DNA of 64,000 nt from Burkholderia ubonensis subsp. mesacidophila (GCF_002097715.1 NZ_CP020737.1:3410001-3474000), one strand, 5' to 3'. Counted from the stretch's first letter, positions 1-12,240 are shown. The notes: generated by a model from the letters alone, not told the origin. A program made the numbers and translations.

Positions 1-363
1 AGCGTCGCCGGCGTGCGCGGGCTGCCGGGCTCCGGCGCGTACAGCGCGTCGAAGTCGGCCGCGATCAAGTATCTCGAGTCGCTGCGCGTCGAGCTGCGCC
101 CCGCGGGCGTCGGCGTCGTGACGATCGCGCCCGGCTACATCCGCACGCCGATGACCGCGCACAATCCGTACCGGATGCCGTTCCTGATGGACGCCGACCG
201 CTTCGCCGCGCGCGCGGCCCAAACGATCGCGCAGCAGCGCGCGTTCCGCGTGATTCCGTGGCAGATGGGCGTCGTCGCGAAGGTGCTGCACGTAATGCCG
301 CGCTGGCTGTACGACCGCCTGTTCGAGAAGGCCCCGCGCAAGCCGAAGGCAAGCGCACACTGA
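1..363 (+). CDS. SDR-family oxidoreductase, C-terminal part
   Basis: Only the C-terminal 120 residues lie in the window; the gene begins upstream. The catalytic Tyr-x-x-x-Lys of short-chain dehydrogenases is visible as AYSASKSAA near residues 14-22. The usual APGYIRTPM segment follows the last core strand, where SDRs often carry a PG motif closing the nucleotide site. The tail (LHVMPRWLYDRLFEKAPRKPKASAH) is basic and resembles SDRs annotated as short-chain dehydrogenases of unknown substrate. The reaction is therefore an NAD(P)-dependent oxidoreduction with unknown substrate. A GC-rich hairpin follows the stop, so this gene probably ends its transcript. Family assignment is firm; substrate cannot be read. 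Confidence 0.85.
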   Translation, partial: SVAGVRGLPGSGAYSASKSAAIKYLESLRVELRPAGVGVVTIAPGYIRTPMTAHNPYRMPFLMDADRFAARAAQTIAQQRAFRVIPWQMGVVAKVLHVMPRWLYDRLFEKAPRKPKASAH

Positions 364-371
364 GCTCCCCG

Positions 372-393
372 GGTCCGGCCGCACGGCCGGACC
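372..393 (+). terminator. hairpin after the SDR gene
   Basis: GGTCCGGCCG and CGGCCGGACC form a perfect 10-bp stem around a 2-nt centre, nine bases after the stop codon. The following sequence (GCTTTC) has only a short T run, so this is a weak intrinsic terminator or a transcript-stabilising hairpin. The rest of 394-648 shows no gene. Confidence 0.5.
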
Positions 394-648
394 GCTTTCG
401 AGCGCCGCCGCCGCGCGCCCGAACCCGCCCCGCCCTCTCTCCCGCCCCGACCGCCGGCTGCCCGGCGCGCAAACGGCCGTTCCGTCGTCATCGCAGCCGT
501 TTTTCGCGCAACTCGCCGCGTTCCGTCGCCTTTTTCCACGCAAGGCGCGCTTTGACGGTATGCTATCCGCCGGCCGCGTCGCCTCCGGGCGGCGCATTCG
601 CATCCCGTCATCAATCAAGCAAAAAGCACACGCCACGTGGGAGAACCT

Positions 649-2235
649 ATGCACGTCAAGCTGTTCGCCGCGGTCGCCCTGGCCGCGGCTCCCGTCCTCG
701 TCGCCGCCAAGCCGCTCACCGTCTGCACGGAATCGAGCCCGGACGGCTTCGACGTCGTGCAGTACAACTCGCTCGTCACGACCAACGCGTCGGCCGACGT
801 GATCTTCAACACGCTGGTGTCGTACGACGAAGCGACGAAGAAGGTCGTGCCCGCGCTCGCGGACAAATGGGACGCGAGCGCCGACGGCCTCACCTACACG
901 TTCCACCTGCGCCCGAACGTCGCGTTCCAGACCACCGACTATTTCAAGCCGTCGCGCCCGCTGAACGCCGACGACGTCGTGTTCACGTTCGAACGGATGC
1001 TCGACGACGCCAATCCTTGGCACAAGGTCGCCGGCGCGAGCGGCTTCCCGCATGCGCAGTCGATGGGCCTGATCAAGCTCGTGAAGTCGGTGTCGAAGGT
1101 CGACGACAGCACCGTGAAGTTCGTGTTGAACGAGCCGAACGCGACGTTCGTGCCGATCCTGACGATGGGCTTCGCGTCGATCTACTCGGCCGAATACGCG
1201 GACCAGCTGCTGAAGGCGGGCAAGCAGGCGGACCTGAACGCGAAGCCGGTCGGCACCGGCCCGTTCGTGCTGAAGAGCTACACGAAGGACGCGCTGATCC
1301 GCTACGACGTGAACCCGGCCTACTGGGGCGCGAAGCCGAAGGTCGACCGGCTGATCTACGCGATCACGCCCGACCCGTCGGTGCGCCTGCAGAAGGTGAA
1401 GGCCGGCGAATGCCAGATCGCGCTGTCGCCGAAGCCGCAGGACGTGCTCGCCGCGAGGGGCGAAAGCGCGCTGAAGGTCGTGCAGACGCCCGCATTCATG
1501 ACCGCGTTCGTCGCGCTGAACACGCAGAAGAAGCCGCTCGACAACGACAAGGTGCGGCAGGCGCTGAATCTTGCGTTCGACCGCGCGAGCTACCTGAAGG
1601 TCGTGTTCGACAACACCGCGACGCCCGCGAACAACCCGTATCCGCCGAACACGTGGAGCTACGCGAAGGACGTCGCGCCGTATGCGTACGATCCGGCGAA
1701 GGCGAAGCAGCTGCTCGCCGCGGCGGGCTTCCCGAACGGCTTCTCGACGACGATCTGGGTGCGCCCGACGGGCAGCGTGCTGAACCCGAACCCGAAGGCC
1801 GGCGCGGAGCTGCTGCAGGCCGATCTCGCGAAGATCGGCGTGAAGGCCGAAGTGAAGGTGATCGAATGGGGCGAGCTGATCAAGCAGGCGAAGCTCGGCC
1901 AGCATGACCTGCTGTTCATGGGCTGGGCCGGCGACAACGGCGATCCGGACAACTACCTGACGCCGCAGTTCAGCTGCAACGCGGTGAAGTCCGGCATCAA
2001 CTTCGCGCGCTACTGCGATCCGCAGCTCGACAAGCTGATCGCCGACGGCAAGGAAACGGCCGACCAGGGCAAGCGCGCGAAGCTGTACGAAGCCGCGCAG
2101 AAGCTCATCCACGACCAGGCGCTGTGGATTCCGCTCGGCTATCCGACGGCGGCGGCACTCACGCGCGCAAACGTCAGCGGCTACCGCGTGAGTCCGTTCG
2201 GACGCCAGAACTTCGCGACGGTGTCGGTGCAGTAA
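649..2235 (+). CDS. ABC transporter periplasmic peptide-binding protein (DppA-like)
   Basis: This is a family 5 extracellular solute-binding protein (SBP_bac_5) of 528 residues. An N-terminal signal peptide (MHVKLFAAVALAAAPVLVAA) precedes KPLTVCTESSP, the typical start of a mature dipeptide-binding protein. Family features include ADDVVFTFERM, GTGPFVLKSY, DPSVRLQKVKAGECQ, VRQALNLAFDR and GWAGDNGDPDNYL. ATG at 649 is chosen over an in-frame GTG at 637 because GGGAGA sits just upstream of it and it opens directly into the signal peptide. It likely delivers di- or oligopeptides to an inner-membrane ABC permease. No permease or ATPase genes are adjacent, so it is an orphan binding protein here. 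The exact ligand is inferred only. Confidence 0.93.
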   Translation: MHVKLFAAVALAAAPVLVAAKPLTVCTESSPDGFDVVQYNSLVTTNASADVIFNTLVSYDEATKKVVPALADKWDASADGLTYTFHLRPNVAFQTTDYFKPSRPLNADDVVFTFERMLDDANPWHKVAGASGFPHAQSMGLIKLVKSVSKVDDSTVKFVLNEPNATFVPILTMGFASIYSAEYADQLLKAGKQADLNAKPVGTGPFVLKSYTKDALIRYDVNPAYWGAKPKVDRLIYAITPDPSVRLQKVKAGECQIALSPKPQDVLAARGESALKVVQTPAFMTAFVALNTQKKPLDNDKVRQALNLAFDRASYLKVVFDNTATPANNPYPPNTWSYAKDVAPYAYDPAKAKQLLAAAGFPNGFSTTIWVRPTGSVLNPNPKAGAELLQADLAKIGVKAEVKVIEWGELIKQAKLGQHDLLFMGWAGDNGDPDNYLTPQFSCNAVKSGINFARYCDPQLDKLIADGKETADQGKRAKLYEAAQKLIHDQALWIPLGYPTAAALTRANVSGYRVSPFGRQNFATVSVQ

Positions 2236-2283
2236 CCCGCCCCCGACCGTGGCGCGCAAGCGACGGGTGTGACCGCCCGCCGC

Positions 2284-2313
2284 TTGCGGATCGCGCGCCG
2301 CGCTTGCTACACT
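2284..2313 (+). promoter_or_regulatory. possible sigma-70 promoter for the ABC-F gene
   Basis: TTGCGG and TACACT are separated by 18 nt, about 120 nt upstream of the ABC-F start. The -10 matches TATAAT at four of six positions. This is a pattern match only; no transcript start is known. Confidence 0.35.
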
Positions 2314-2433
2314 CCGCCGATCTTTTCTCTCGCCGGACTCCAGCCAAAGTGAACAACTAAGCCTTCCCAAAATGTCTTCGCCGCCGCGTCATGCGCGCCG
2401 CGCGAACGGTTTCATGCATTTTCGGAGGAGCTT

Positions 2434-4074
<1,641 letters not shown>

Positions 4075-4090
4075 GGTTGATGGCGCGGAG

Positions 4091-5170
4091 TCAGCGCGCG
4101 ATGCTGAAGCGCAGCACGCCGTCGTCGCCCTGCTCGCGCACGAGTTCGCCCGCAAGCCACAGCAGGTTCAAATGCGCGATCGCCTCGCCGAGCGCGAACG
4201 TCATCTGGTGGATGTCGAGCTCGCGGCGGCGGAACATGATCGGCACGATGTCGGCCGCGCTCATCGGTTTCTCCGCGCACGCCGTGCGCACTTCGTCGAG
4301 CCGCGCGTCGTGGTGCGCGCGCAGTTGCGCGATGCGGGTGCGCACGCCGCGGAACGGCTTGCCGTGCGACGGCAGCACGAGCGTGTCGGCGGCCATCGTC
4401 TCGTAGCGGCCGAGCGATTCGAGGTACAGCGCGAGCGGGTTCGCTTCCGGTTCGAGGTCGAACACCGACACGTTCGTCGAGATGCGCGGCAGCACCATGT
4501 CGCCGGAGATCAGCAGGCCGTCGGCATCGCAATGCAGCGCGCAATGTTCAGGCGAATGGCCGTAGCCCGTGACGACGCGCCACGTGCGCCCGCCGATCGT
4601 CACCGCGTCGCCTTCGCGCAGGCGGCGATAACGCGGCGGCACGGCCGGCACCAGGTCCGAGTAGTAGCTGCGGCGGTTGCGCAGCTTGTCGAGCGACACG
4701 GGATCGGTGAGGCCGTGGCGCGCGAAGTGATCTGCCGCGGCTGCGCCGCCTGCGTTCGAGCCGTTGCCGGCGGCCATCAGGCAGCCGAACATGTATTCGC
4801 CGAGCGTCATCCACAGCCGCGCCTTCCAGCGCGACTGGCCGCCGCCTTCGCACAGCCAGTTCGCAAGCCCGAAGTGATCGGGATGGCAGTGCGTGACGAT
4901 CACGCGCAGCACCGGCAGGCCGTCGAGATGGGTGTCGAAGATCCGTTCCCAGTGCTCACGAATCGCGTCCGACGCGATCCCGCAGTCGACGATCGTCCAG
5001 CCGGCCTGCCCGTCGATCTCGTCGCGCAGCAGCCAGAGATTGATGTGATCGAGCGAGAACGGCAGCGGCATGCGCAGCCAGCGCACGCCGGGCGCGACCT
5101 CGAACGCGTCGCCCGCGGCGGGCAGCGTATCGGCGAAGGGATAGTCGAGTTGGTGTTCCAGTGCGTTCAT
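4091..5170 (-). CDS. metallo-beta-lactamase-fold hydrolase
   Basis: This 359-residue protein has the metallo-beta-lactamase fold signature. THCHPDHFG at residues 93-101 supplies the HxHxDH metal ligands. A later histidine occurs in GYGHSPEHC, a metal-bridging aspartate in LLISGDMVLP, and a final histidine in LVLPSHGKPF. The C-terminal part (FRRRELDIHQMTFALGEAIAHLNLL) resembles the helical tail of MBL-fold proteins that act on thioesters or glutathione adducts, such as glyoxalase II-like enzymes. It has no signal peptide, so it is cytoplasmic. It converges on the ABC-F gene with only 16 nt between stops and diverges from aceK. Substrate unknown. Confidence 0.88.
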   Translation of the reverse strand: MNALEHQLDYPFADTLPAAGDAFEVAPGVRWLRMPLPFSLDHINLWLLRDEIDGQAGWTIVDCGIASDAIREHWERIFDTHLDGLPVLRVIVTHCHPDHFGLANWLCEGGGQSRWKARLWMTLGEYMFGCLMAAGNGSNAGGAAAADHFARHGLTDPVSLDKLRNRRSYYSDLVPAVPPRYRRLREGDAVTIGGRTWRVVTGYGHSPEHCALHCDADGLLISGDMVLPRISTNVSVFDLEPEANPLALYLESLGRYETMAADTLVLPSHGKPFRGVRTRIAQLRAHHDARLDEVRTACAEKPMSAADIVPIMFRRRELDIHQMTFALGEAIAHLNLLWLAGELVREQGDDGVLRFSIAR

Positions 5171-5451
5171 CGGTGGGGCGTCTCGTCGTTATGCATGCGG
5201 GGCCGGCGTGCGGCCGGGCCGCCGCGGGCGTTCCGCCGATTCTATCGCCGTCTCGCGGCGGGCGTCGCCCGGGCCGCCCGCGCGTCAAAAAAAGTTCGCG
5301 TCAGATTCGGTTCCGTACCTGTATCTTTATGCGAAGAAGCCCCGAACGTCGCGGAACGCCGGGCAACGCCCCCGATGACGCGCCGTCCGGCCCGCCGCCG
5401 GATGCGCTGAATCCGGCGCCCGGACGCTAAAATACCGAGTGCTTACCGCCC
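5171..5451. other. divergent intergenic region, MBL hydrolase / aceK
   Basis: These 281 bp hold the promoters of two divergent genes and no ORF I trust. TAAAAT at 5428-5433 is a fair -10 hexamer for aceK, but I see no convincing -35 at the right distance. No ribosome-binding site is obvious before either possible aceK start (5452 or 5467). Confidence 0.5.
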
Positions 5452-7278
5452 ATGAGCCTGCACGCAATGAATCACTTCCCCAAACTGCTGTCGTCGCAGA
5501 TCGGCTTCGATGTCGCGCAGACCATGCTCGAGAACTTCGACCGCCACTACCGGATCTTCCGCGAGGCGGCCGTCGAGGCGAAGGCCCTGTTCGAGCGCGC
5601 GGACTGGCACGGGCTGCAGCGGCTCGCGCGCGAGCGCATCACGTCGTACGACGATCGCGTGCAGGAATGCGTCGAGGTGCTGGAAGACGAATACGACGCG
5701 GAGAACATCGACGACGAGGTCTGGCAGCAGATCAAGCTGCATTACATCGGCCTCCTGACGTCGCACCGCCAGCCCGAGTGCGCGGAAACGTTCTTCAACT
5801 CGGTGTGCTGCAAGATCCTGCACCGCTCGTACTTCAACAACGATTTCATCTTCGTGCGCCCGGCGATCTCGACGGAATACCTCGAGAACGACGAGCCCGC
5901 CGCGAAGCCGACCTACCGCGCGTACTACCCGGGCACCGACGGGCTCGCGGTCACGCTCGAGCGCATCGTCACGAACTTCCAGCTCGAGCCGCCGTTCGAG
6001 GATCTCGAGCGCGACATCGCTTGCGTGATGCAGGCGATCCACGACGAGTTCGGCCGCTTCGACGAAGCGCCGAATTTCCAGATCCACGTGCTGTCGTCGC
6101 TGTTCTTCCGCAACAAGACCGGATACGTGATCGGCCGCATCATCAACGGCGACCGCGTGCTGCCGTTCGCGGTGCCGATCCGCCACACGCGCCCGGGCCT
6201 GCTCGCGCTCGACGCGGTGCTGCTGCGCCGCGACCAGCTGCAGATCATCTTCAGCTTCTCGCACTCGTACTTCCTCGTCGACATGGGCGTGCCGTCCGCG
6301 TACGTCGACTTCCTGTGCTCGATCATGCCGGGCAAGCCGAAGGCGGAAATCTACACGTCGGTCGGCCTGCAGAAGCAGGGCAAGAACCTGTTCTACCGCG
6401 ACCTGCTGCATCACCTGTCGCACTCGAGCGACCGCTTCATCGTCGCACCCGGGATCAAGGGCCTCGTGATGCTCGTGTTCACGCTGCCGTCGTTCCCGTA
6501 CGTGTTCAAGATCATCAAGGACCGCTTCCCGCCGCCGAAGGAAACGACGCGCGCGCAGATCATGGAGAAGTACCAGCTCGTCAAGCGCCACGACCGGCTC
6601 GGGCGGATGGCCGACACGCTCGAATATTCGAGCGTCGCGCTGCCGCTCGCGCGGCTCGACCACGCGCTCTTGCGCGAGCTCGAGAAGGAAGTGCCGTCGC
6701 TGCTCGAATACGAGGGCGACAACCTCGTGATCAAGCACCTGTACATCGAGCGTCGGATGGTCCCGCTCAACCTGTACCTGCAGAACGGCACCGACGCGGA
6801 AGTCGAGCACGGCGTGCGGGAGTACGGCAACGCGGTGAAGGAGCTGATGAAGGCGAACATCTTCCCCGGCGACATGCTGTACAAGAACTTCGGCGTCACG
6901 CGCCACGGCCGCGTCGTGTTCTACGACTACGACGAAATCGAGTACCTGACCGACTGCAACGTGCGCCGCGTGCCGCCGCCGCGCCACGAGGAGGACGAGC
7001 TGTCCGGCGAGCCGTGGTACTCGATCGGCCCGCACGACATCTTTCCCGAAACCTACGGGCCGTTCCTGCTCGGCGATCCGCGCGTGCGCGACGTATTCTT
7101 GAAATACCACGCCGATTTCTTCGAGCCGGCCCTGTGGCAGGCGAGCAAGGACCGGCTGCTGCAGGGCGAACTGCCCGATTTCCATCCGTACGACGCGTCG
7201 CTGCGCTTTTGCGTGCGCTACCCCGATCGCTTCGACGCGGCGGACGACGACGAAGGCGGCGCGCAGCGCGCCGCCTGA
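5452..7278 (+). CDS. aceK: isocitrate dehydrogenase kinase/phosphatase AceK
   Basis: AceK phosphorylates and dephosphorylates isocitrate dehydrogenase, switching carbon between the TCA cycle and the glyoxylate bypass. The 608 residues compare with 578 in E. coli. N-terminal [20 protein letters not shown] and internal stretches such as [43 protein letters not shown] and [20 protein letters not shown] (kinase-like catalytic core) mark the family clearly. The start at 5452 gives MSLHAMNHF; the second methionine at 5467 matches the usual N-terminus and is an equally good start. Its partners aceA, aceB and icd are not in this window. It diverges from the MBL hydrolase and is followed after 57 bp by carbonic anhydrase. 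Confidence 0.97.
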   Translation: MSLHAMNHFPKLLSSQIGFDVAQTMLENFDRHYRIFREAAVEAKALFERADWHGLQRLARERITSYDDRVQECVEVLEDEYDAENIDDEVWQQIKLHYIGLLTSHRQPECAETFFNSVCCKILHRSYFNNDFIFVRPAISTEYLENDEPAAKPTYRAYYPGTDGLAVTLERIVTNFQLEPPFEDLERDIACVMQAIHDEFGRFDEAPNFQIHVLSSLFFRNKTGYVIGRIINGDRVLPFAVPIRHTRPGLLALDAVLLRRDQLQIIFSFSHSYFLVDMGVPSAYVDFLCSIMPGKPKAEIYTSVGLQKQGKNLFYRDLLHHLSHSSDRFIVAPGIKGLVMLVFTLPSFPYVFKIIKDRFPPPKETTRAQIMEKYQLVKRHDRLGRMADTLEYSSVALPLARLDHALLRELEKEVPSLLEYEGDNLVIKHLYIERRMVPLNLYLQNGTDAEVEHGVREYGNAVKELMKANIFPGDMLYKNFGVTRHGRVVFYDYDEIEYLTDCNVRRVPPPRHEEDELSGEPWYSIGPHDIFPETYGPFLLGDPRVRDVFLKYHADFFEPALWQASKDRLLQGELPDFHPYDASLRFCVRYPDRFDAADDDEGGAQRAA

Positions 7279-7335
7279 AACGCCCCGAAACCGCCCTGAT
7301 ACCGACCCGTTTTCCGTACCCGGAATCCCAACCCG

Positions 7336-8103
7336 ATGAATACCAACGACCACCCGCTCTCACACCTGTTCGACAACAACGACGCCTGGGTCAAGCGCAA
7401 GCTCGCCGACGATCCGCAATACTTCTCGCGTCTCGCCGACCAGCAGGCGCCGGAATACCTGTGGATCGGCTGCTCGGATTCGCGCGTGCCGGCGAACCAG
7501 ATCATCGGCCTGCCGCCGGGCGAAGTGTTCGTGCACCGTAATATCGCGAACGTCGTCGTGCACACCGACCTCAACTGCCTGTCGGTGATCCAGTTCGCGG
7601 TCGACATCCTGCGCGTGAAGCACATCATGGTGGTCGGCCACTACGGCTGCTCGGGCGTGAACGCGGCGCTGCACAACCGCCGCGTCGGCCTCGCGGACAA
7701 CTGGCTGCACCACGTGCAGGACGTGCGCGAGCGGCACGCGGCGCTGCTCGACGAATGGCCGGTCGGCGAGGCGCGCTACCGCCGCCTGATCGAGCTGAAC
7801 GCGATCGAGCAGGTCGTCAACGTGTGCCGCACGACGATCGTCAACGACGCGTGGGCGCGCGGCCAGCAGCTCACCGTGCACGCGCTCGTGTACGGCGTGC
7901 ACGACGGCCGCATGCGCGACCTCGGAATGGCCGTGTCGAACCCCGACGCGCTCGACGGCACCTACCGGCGCGCGGTCGCCGCGCTGGGCGCGCGCGGCGA
8001 CCACGCACGCGGCAACGACATGGTCGCGGCCGATGCGGCGCAGCTCACCGAAGTCGCGCAGTCCGTCGCGGATACGTTGAAGCCTTGCGCGGGAACGGAG
8101 TAA
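7336..8103 (+). CDS. can: beta-class carbonic anhydrase
   Basis: The enzyme interconverts CO2 and bicarbonate in the cytoplasm, supplying bicarbonate for carboxylases. The protein has 255 residues. Zinc ligands are visible as Cys46 in IGCSDSRVP with the Asp48-Arg50 dyad, and His102 and Cys105 in VGHYGCSGVNAAL. HRNIANVV and the N-terminal LFDNNDAWVKR are typical of Can (YadF)-type enzymes. It lies 57 bp after aceK on the same strand and may share its transcript. An 85-bp gap separates it from the thiolase gene. Confidence 0.96.
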   Translation: MNTNDHPLSHLFDNNDAWVKRKLADDPQYFSRLADQQAPEYLWIGCSDSRVPANQIIGLPPGEVFVHRNIANVVVHTDLNCLSVIQFAVDILRVKHIMVVGHYGCSGVNAALHNRRVGLADNWLHHVQDVRERHAALLDEWPVGEARYRRLIELNAIEQVVNVCRTTIVNDAWARGQQLTVHALVYGVHDGRMRDLGMAVSNPDALDGTYRRAVAALGARGDHARGNDMVAADAAQLTEVAQSVADTLKPCAGTE

Positions 8104-8188
8104 GGGCTAACGGCTCATGCCGGCCCGGTGCGAAGCATGGGGCCGGTGTAGGCGCTGAAGCGCCAACTCGGGCCGACAGGAGACGAAC

Positions 8189-9385
8189 ATGTCAGTTATC
8201 GATCACAACGATCCGATCGTCATCGCATCGGCGGCGCGCACCCCGATCGGCGGATTCCAGGGCGACTTCGCGTCGCTCGCGGCGCCGCAGCTCGGCAGCG
8301 CCGCGATCGGTGCGGCGCTCGCGCGCGCCGGCGTCGCCCCGGACCGGATCGACGAAGTGCTGATGGGCTGCGTGCTGCCCGCCGGCCAGGGCCAAGCGCC
8401 CGCGCGGCAAGCGGCGCTCGGCGCGGGCCTGCCGCTCTCGACCGGCTGCACGACGATCAACAAGATGTGCGGCTCGGGCATGCGCGCGGCGATGTTCGCA
8501 CACGACATGCTCGCCGCCGGCTCGGCCGACGTGATCGTCGCGGGCGGCATGGAAAGCATGACCAACGCGCCGTACCTGCTGCCGAAGGCGCGCGGCGGGA
8601 TGCGCATGGGCCACGCCCAGGTGCTCGACCACATGTTCCTCGACGGCCTCGAGGACGCGTACGACAAAGGCCGCCTGATGGGCACGTTCGCCGACGAATG
8701 CGCGGCCGAGTACGCGTTTTCGCGCGACGCGCAGGACGCGTTCGCGATCGAGTCGCTCGCACGGGCGAAGCGCGCGAACGAGGACGGCTCGTTCGGCTGG
8801 GAAATCGCGCCCGTGACGGTGGCCGGCAAGAAGGGGGAGACAGTCGTGTCGCGCGACGAGCAGCCGTTCAAGGCCGATCCGTCGAAGATCCCGTCGCTGA
8901 AGCCCGCGTTCGGCAAGACCGGCACCGTCACCGCCGCGAACGCGTCGTCGATCTCCGACGGCGCGGCCGCGCTCGTGATGATGCGCGCGTCCACCGCCGC
9001 GCGGCTCGGTGTCGCACCGCTCGCGCGCGTCGTCGGCCATGCGACGTTCGCGCAGGCGCCGGCGAAGTTCACGACCGCGCCGGTCGGCGCGATCCGCCGC
9101 CTGTTCGAGCGCAACGGCTGGCGCGCAGCCGACGTCGACCTGTACGAGATCAACGAGGCGTTCGCGGTCGTCGCGATGGCGGCGATGAAGGAGCACGACC
9201 TCGCGCACGACCGCGTCAACGTGAACGGCGGCGCCTGTGCGCTCGGCCACCCGATCGGCGCGTCCGGCGCGCGCATCCTCGTCACGCTCATCGGCGCGCT
9301 GCGCGCACGCGGCGGCACACGCGGCGTCGCGAGCCTGTGCATCGGCGGCGGCGAAGCCACCGCGATGGGCATCGAACTCCTCTGA
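8189..9385 (+). CDS. acetyl-CoA C-acetyltransferase (thiolase)
   Basis: This thiolase-family enzyme of 398 residues condenses or cleaves acyl-CoA units. The nucleophilic cysteine lies in TINKMCGSGMRAAM (about residue 94). NEAFAVV supplies the active-site His/Asn region, and GGACALGHPIGASGAR near residues 347-362 holds the second catalytic His and Cys. AARTPIGGFQGDF at the N-terminus is typical of acetyl-CoA acetyltransferases. CAGGAGACGAAC precedes the ATG. The next gene is an SDR only 32 bp away, but that SDR lacks the look of acetoacetyl-CoA reductase PhaB, so a polyhydroxybutyrate role is not supported by context. A general role in fatty-acid or amino-acid breakdown is more likely. Confidence 0.94.
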   Translation: MSVIDHNDPIVIASAARTPIGGFQGDFASLAAPQLGSAAIGAALARAGVAPDRIDEVLMGCVLPAGQGQAPARQAALGAGLPLSTGCTTINKMCGSGMRAAMFAHDMLAAGSADVIVAGGMESMTNAPYLLPKARGGMRMGHAQVLDHMFLDGLEDAYDKGRLMGTFADECAAEYAFSRDAQDAFAIESLARAKRANEDGSFGWEIAPVTVAGKKGETVVSRDEQPFKADPSKIPSLKPAFGKTGTVTAANASSISDGAAALVMMRASTAARLGVAPLARVVGHATFAQAPAKFTTAPVGAIRRLFERNGWRAADVDLYEINEAFAVVAMAAMKEHDLAHDRVNVNGGACALGHPIGASGARILVTLIGALRARGGTRGVASLCIGGGEATAMGIELL

Positions 9386-9417
9386 CCAAACGGCACCACT
9401 GCCAAGGAGCGTCGTAC

Positions 9418-10095
<678 letters not shown>

Positions 10096-10124
10096 CAACC
10101 CAACGTCGTTAATTCCTCTTTCGC

Positions 10125-10562
10125 ATGATTCTGTCCCGACCTGACGCGTGCCCATGCGGCGGCGCGTCCCCGCTTCCCGCCGGCCGCGCGCCGGCGCCCC
10201 GCTACGCCGCGTGCTGCGGCCGTTTCATCGACGGCGGCGAGGCGGCGCCGACCGCGCTCGACTTGATGCGTTCGCGGTACAGCGCGTACGTGCTCGGCGC
10301 GACCGACTACCTGCGCGCGACGTGGGCCGTCCGCACCTGCCCCGCAGATCTGGATGCCGACCCCACTGCGCCCGACGCGCCGCGCTGGCTCGGCCTCGCG
10401 GTGAAGCGCCACGCGCCGCTCGACGAGCGCCACGCGGAGGTCGAGTTCGTGGCCCGCTACAAGGTCGGCGGGCGCGCATACCGGCTTCATGAGACGAGCC
10501 GTTTCGAGCGCGACGAGCAGGGTTTCTGGCGCTACGTTGACGGCGATGTAAGCGAGCGCTGA
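10125..10562 (+). CDS. YchJ-family SEC-C motif protein (UPF0225)
   Basis: The protein is a small 145-residue member of the YchJ family. The N-terminal cysteine cluster DACPCGG with CCGRFIDGG forms part of the family's metal-binding SEC-C region. ALDLMRSRYSAYVLGATDYL and the C-terminal VEFVARYKVGG...HETSRFERDEQGFWRYVDG are the conserved core, which adopts an NTF2-like fold. The molecular function of the family is unknown. The gene is 29 bp after the SDR and on the same strand. E. coli YchJ carries a second SEC-C motif at its C-terminus that I do not see here. Confidence 0.9.
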   Translation: MILSRPDACPCGGASPLPAGRAPAPRYAACCGRFIDGGEAAPTALDLMRSRYSAYVLGATDYLRATWAVRTCPADLDADPTAPDAPRWLGLAVKRHAPLDERHAEVEFVARYKVGGRAYRLHETSRFERDEQGFWRYVDGDVSER

Positions 10563-10669
10563 TAAATAGTTGCTGTGTCAGACGCCGGGTAATTCCCGCA
10601 TTGCACTACCCAAAATTGTCAGGCTACGATGAGCCCTGGTTTGGTCGAGTTGCATGGCAGGGCTTACGA

Positions 10670-11932
10670 ATGGCGTTCAGCAAGGTACTGGTGGGATGGA
10701 TGGCAGCGTGCGCGCTGTCGGCCGCGCTGGCCGACACGCTGCCGAACGCCGGCGCCTCGAGCGGGCCGCTCGCCCGCGCCGAACGCTTCGACTACGGCGC
10801 CTCGGGCCTGCCCCAGGTTGCCGCCGACCTGAACGAACAGATCATCCGCATCCCGGCCGACGCATCCGGCACCGTTACCCTCGAAGCCACGCTGTTCAAG
10901 CCGGATGGCCCCGGCCCGTTCCCGCTCGTCGTGTTCAACCACGGCAAGAATCCCGGCGACCTCCATCAGCAGCCGCGCAGCCGCCCGCTCGCGTTCGCGC
11001 GCGAATTCGTGCGCCGCGGCTATGCGGTGATCGCGCCGAACCGCCAGGGCTTCGCCGGCTCCGGCGGCACCTATCAGCAGGAAGGCTGCAACGTCGCGAA
11101 GAACGGTCTCGCGCAGGCGGCCGACATCGGCGCGACGATCCGCTACATGTCACACCAGTCGTACGTCGATGCGTCGCACATCGTCGTCGCCGGCACGTCG
11201 CACGGCGGGCTCGCATCGATCGCCTACGGCACCGAAGCGGCGGCCGGCGTGCGCGGCATCATCAATTTCTCCGGCGGGCTGCGCCAGGACCTGTGCGACG
11301 GCTGGCAGCGCAATCTCGTCGACGCGTTCGACCAGTACGGCGCGCGCACCGCGGTGCAGTCGCTGTGGCTCTACGGCGACAACGACTCGGTGTGGACGCC
11401 GGCGCTCGTCGCGCAGATGCACGACGCGTATGCGTCGCACGGCACCCGCGCGGAGTTCGTCGATTTCGGCCGCTACAAGGACGACGCGCACCGGCTGATC
11501 GTCGACCGCGACGGCGTGCCGGTCTGGTGGCCCGCCGTCCACGCGTTCCTGGCCAAGCTGAACCTGCCGACCGCGGTGCGCTACGCAGTGGCGAACCCGC
11601 ACGAGCCGAAGGCGTCGGGCTATGCGTCGATCGACGCGGTCGACGCGGTGCCGTTCATCGACGCAGCCGGCCGCGACGGCTATCGCCGCTTCCTGAACCA
11701 GCACCCGAGCCGCGCGTTCGCGGTGTCGGCCGAAGGCGCGTGGTCATGGGCCGAGGGCGGCGACGATCCGATGGCGCTCGCGCTCGACAACTGCGCGAAG
11801 CAAGGCGCGGGCGCTTGCCGGCTGTATGCGGTCAACGATCGCGTCGTGTGGAACGCGAATACGTCGCAGACCGCGGACAGCGGCGAGCGCGACGACGACG
11901 CGCAGGCCGCACGTTCGCTCGCGGCGCGCTGA
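10670..11932 (+). CDS. secreted alpha/beta hydrolase (dienelactone-hydrolase-like)
   Basis: This protein has 420 residues with a signal peptide (MAFSKVLVGWMAACALSAALA, then DTLPN), so it acts in the periplasm or outside the cell. The alpha/beta hydrolase core shows the oxyanion strand VVFNHGKNPG, nucleophile elbow GTSHGGLAS, acidic residue in LYGDNDSVWTP and catalytic His in DDAHRLIVD. A C-terminal domain of about 100 residues after residue 300 (SIDAVDAVPFIDAAGRDGYRRFL...GACRLYAVNDRVVW) resembles a module attached to some secreted hydrolases. The start at 10670 is preferred over an upstream in-frame start because it opens into the signal peptide. Substrate, possibly an ester or peptide, is unknown. 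Confidence 0.88.
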   Translation: MAFSKVLVGWMAACALSAALADTLPNAGASSGPLARAERFDYGASGLPQVAADLNEQIIRIPADASGTVTLEATLFKPDGPGPFPLVVFNHGKNPGDLHQQPRSRPLAFAREFVRRGYAVIAPNRQGFAGSGGTYQQEGCNVAKNGLAQAADIGATIRYMSHQSYVDASHIVVAGTSHGGLASIAYGTEAAAGVRGIINFSGGLRQDLCDGWQRNLVDAFDQYGARTAVQSLWLYGDNDSVWTPALVAQMHDAYASHGTRAEFVDFGRYKDDAHRLIVDRDGVPVWWPAVHAFLAKLNLPTAVRYAVANPHEPKASGYASIDAVDAVPFIDAAGRDGYRRFLNQHPSRAFAVSAEGAWSWAEGGDDPMALALDNCAKQGAGACRLYAVNDRVVWNANTSQTADSGERDDDAQAARSLAAR

Positions 11933-12240
11933 TCGCGCGTTCGCCTGATCCACCCCATCCCCTGTTTCGATTCCCGTTCGCTTGTGTGATGACGCGGCCG
12001 CGCGTCGGCCCGCGCGCGCCTTCGCGCCCTGTTTTCCCGCGCATTCCGGACCGGCGAATCATGATTTTTTTCTACTGGGGGGCGTCACTCGGACGTCGTC
12101 ATCTGCACGCATTTCGGGGCTTCTGAGCCGTACCGTCCCGAGCCGCCCGGATCTGCGTCAAAATCCCGCCAGCCAAGGCTTTGCGGCGTTTGTAACCGGT
12201 AGTGCAAGGCGCGGCGGAACACGCTAATCTCAGCGCGTTT
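11933..12240. other. intergenic region before the biotin genes
   Basis: I see no gene here. AATCATGATT at 12057-12066 runs into seven T residues and could be a weak terminator for the hydrolase gene. TAATCT at 12225-12230 is a possible -10 hexamer for bioA, with only a poor -35 (GTGCAA at 12202-12207) 17 nt upstream. Confidence 0.4.

Noticed and set aside
258..1907. A 549-residue plus-strand frame overlapping the peptide-binding protein
   Set aside because: Out-of-frame reading of the binding-protein gene; Arg-rich with no motif.
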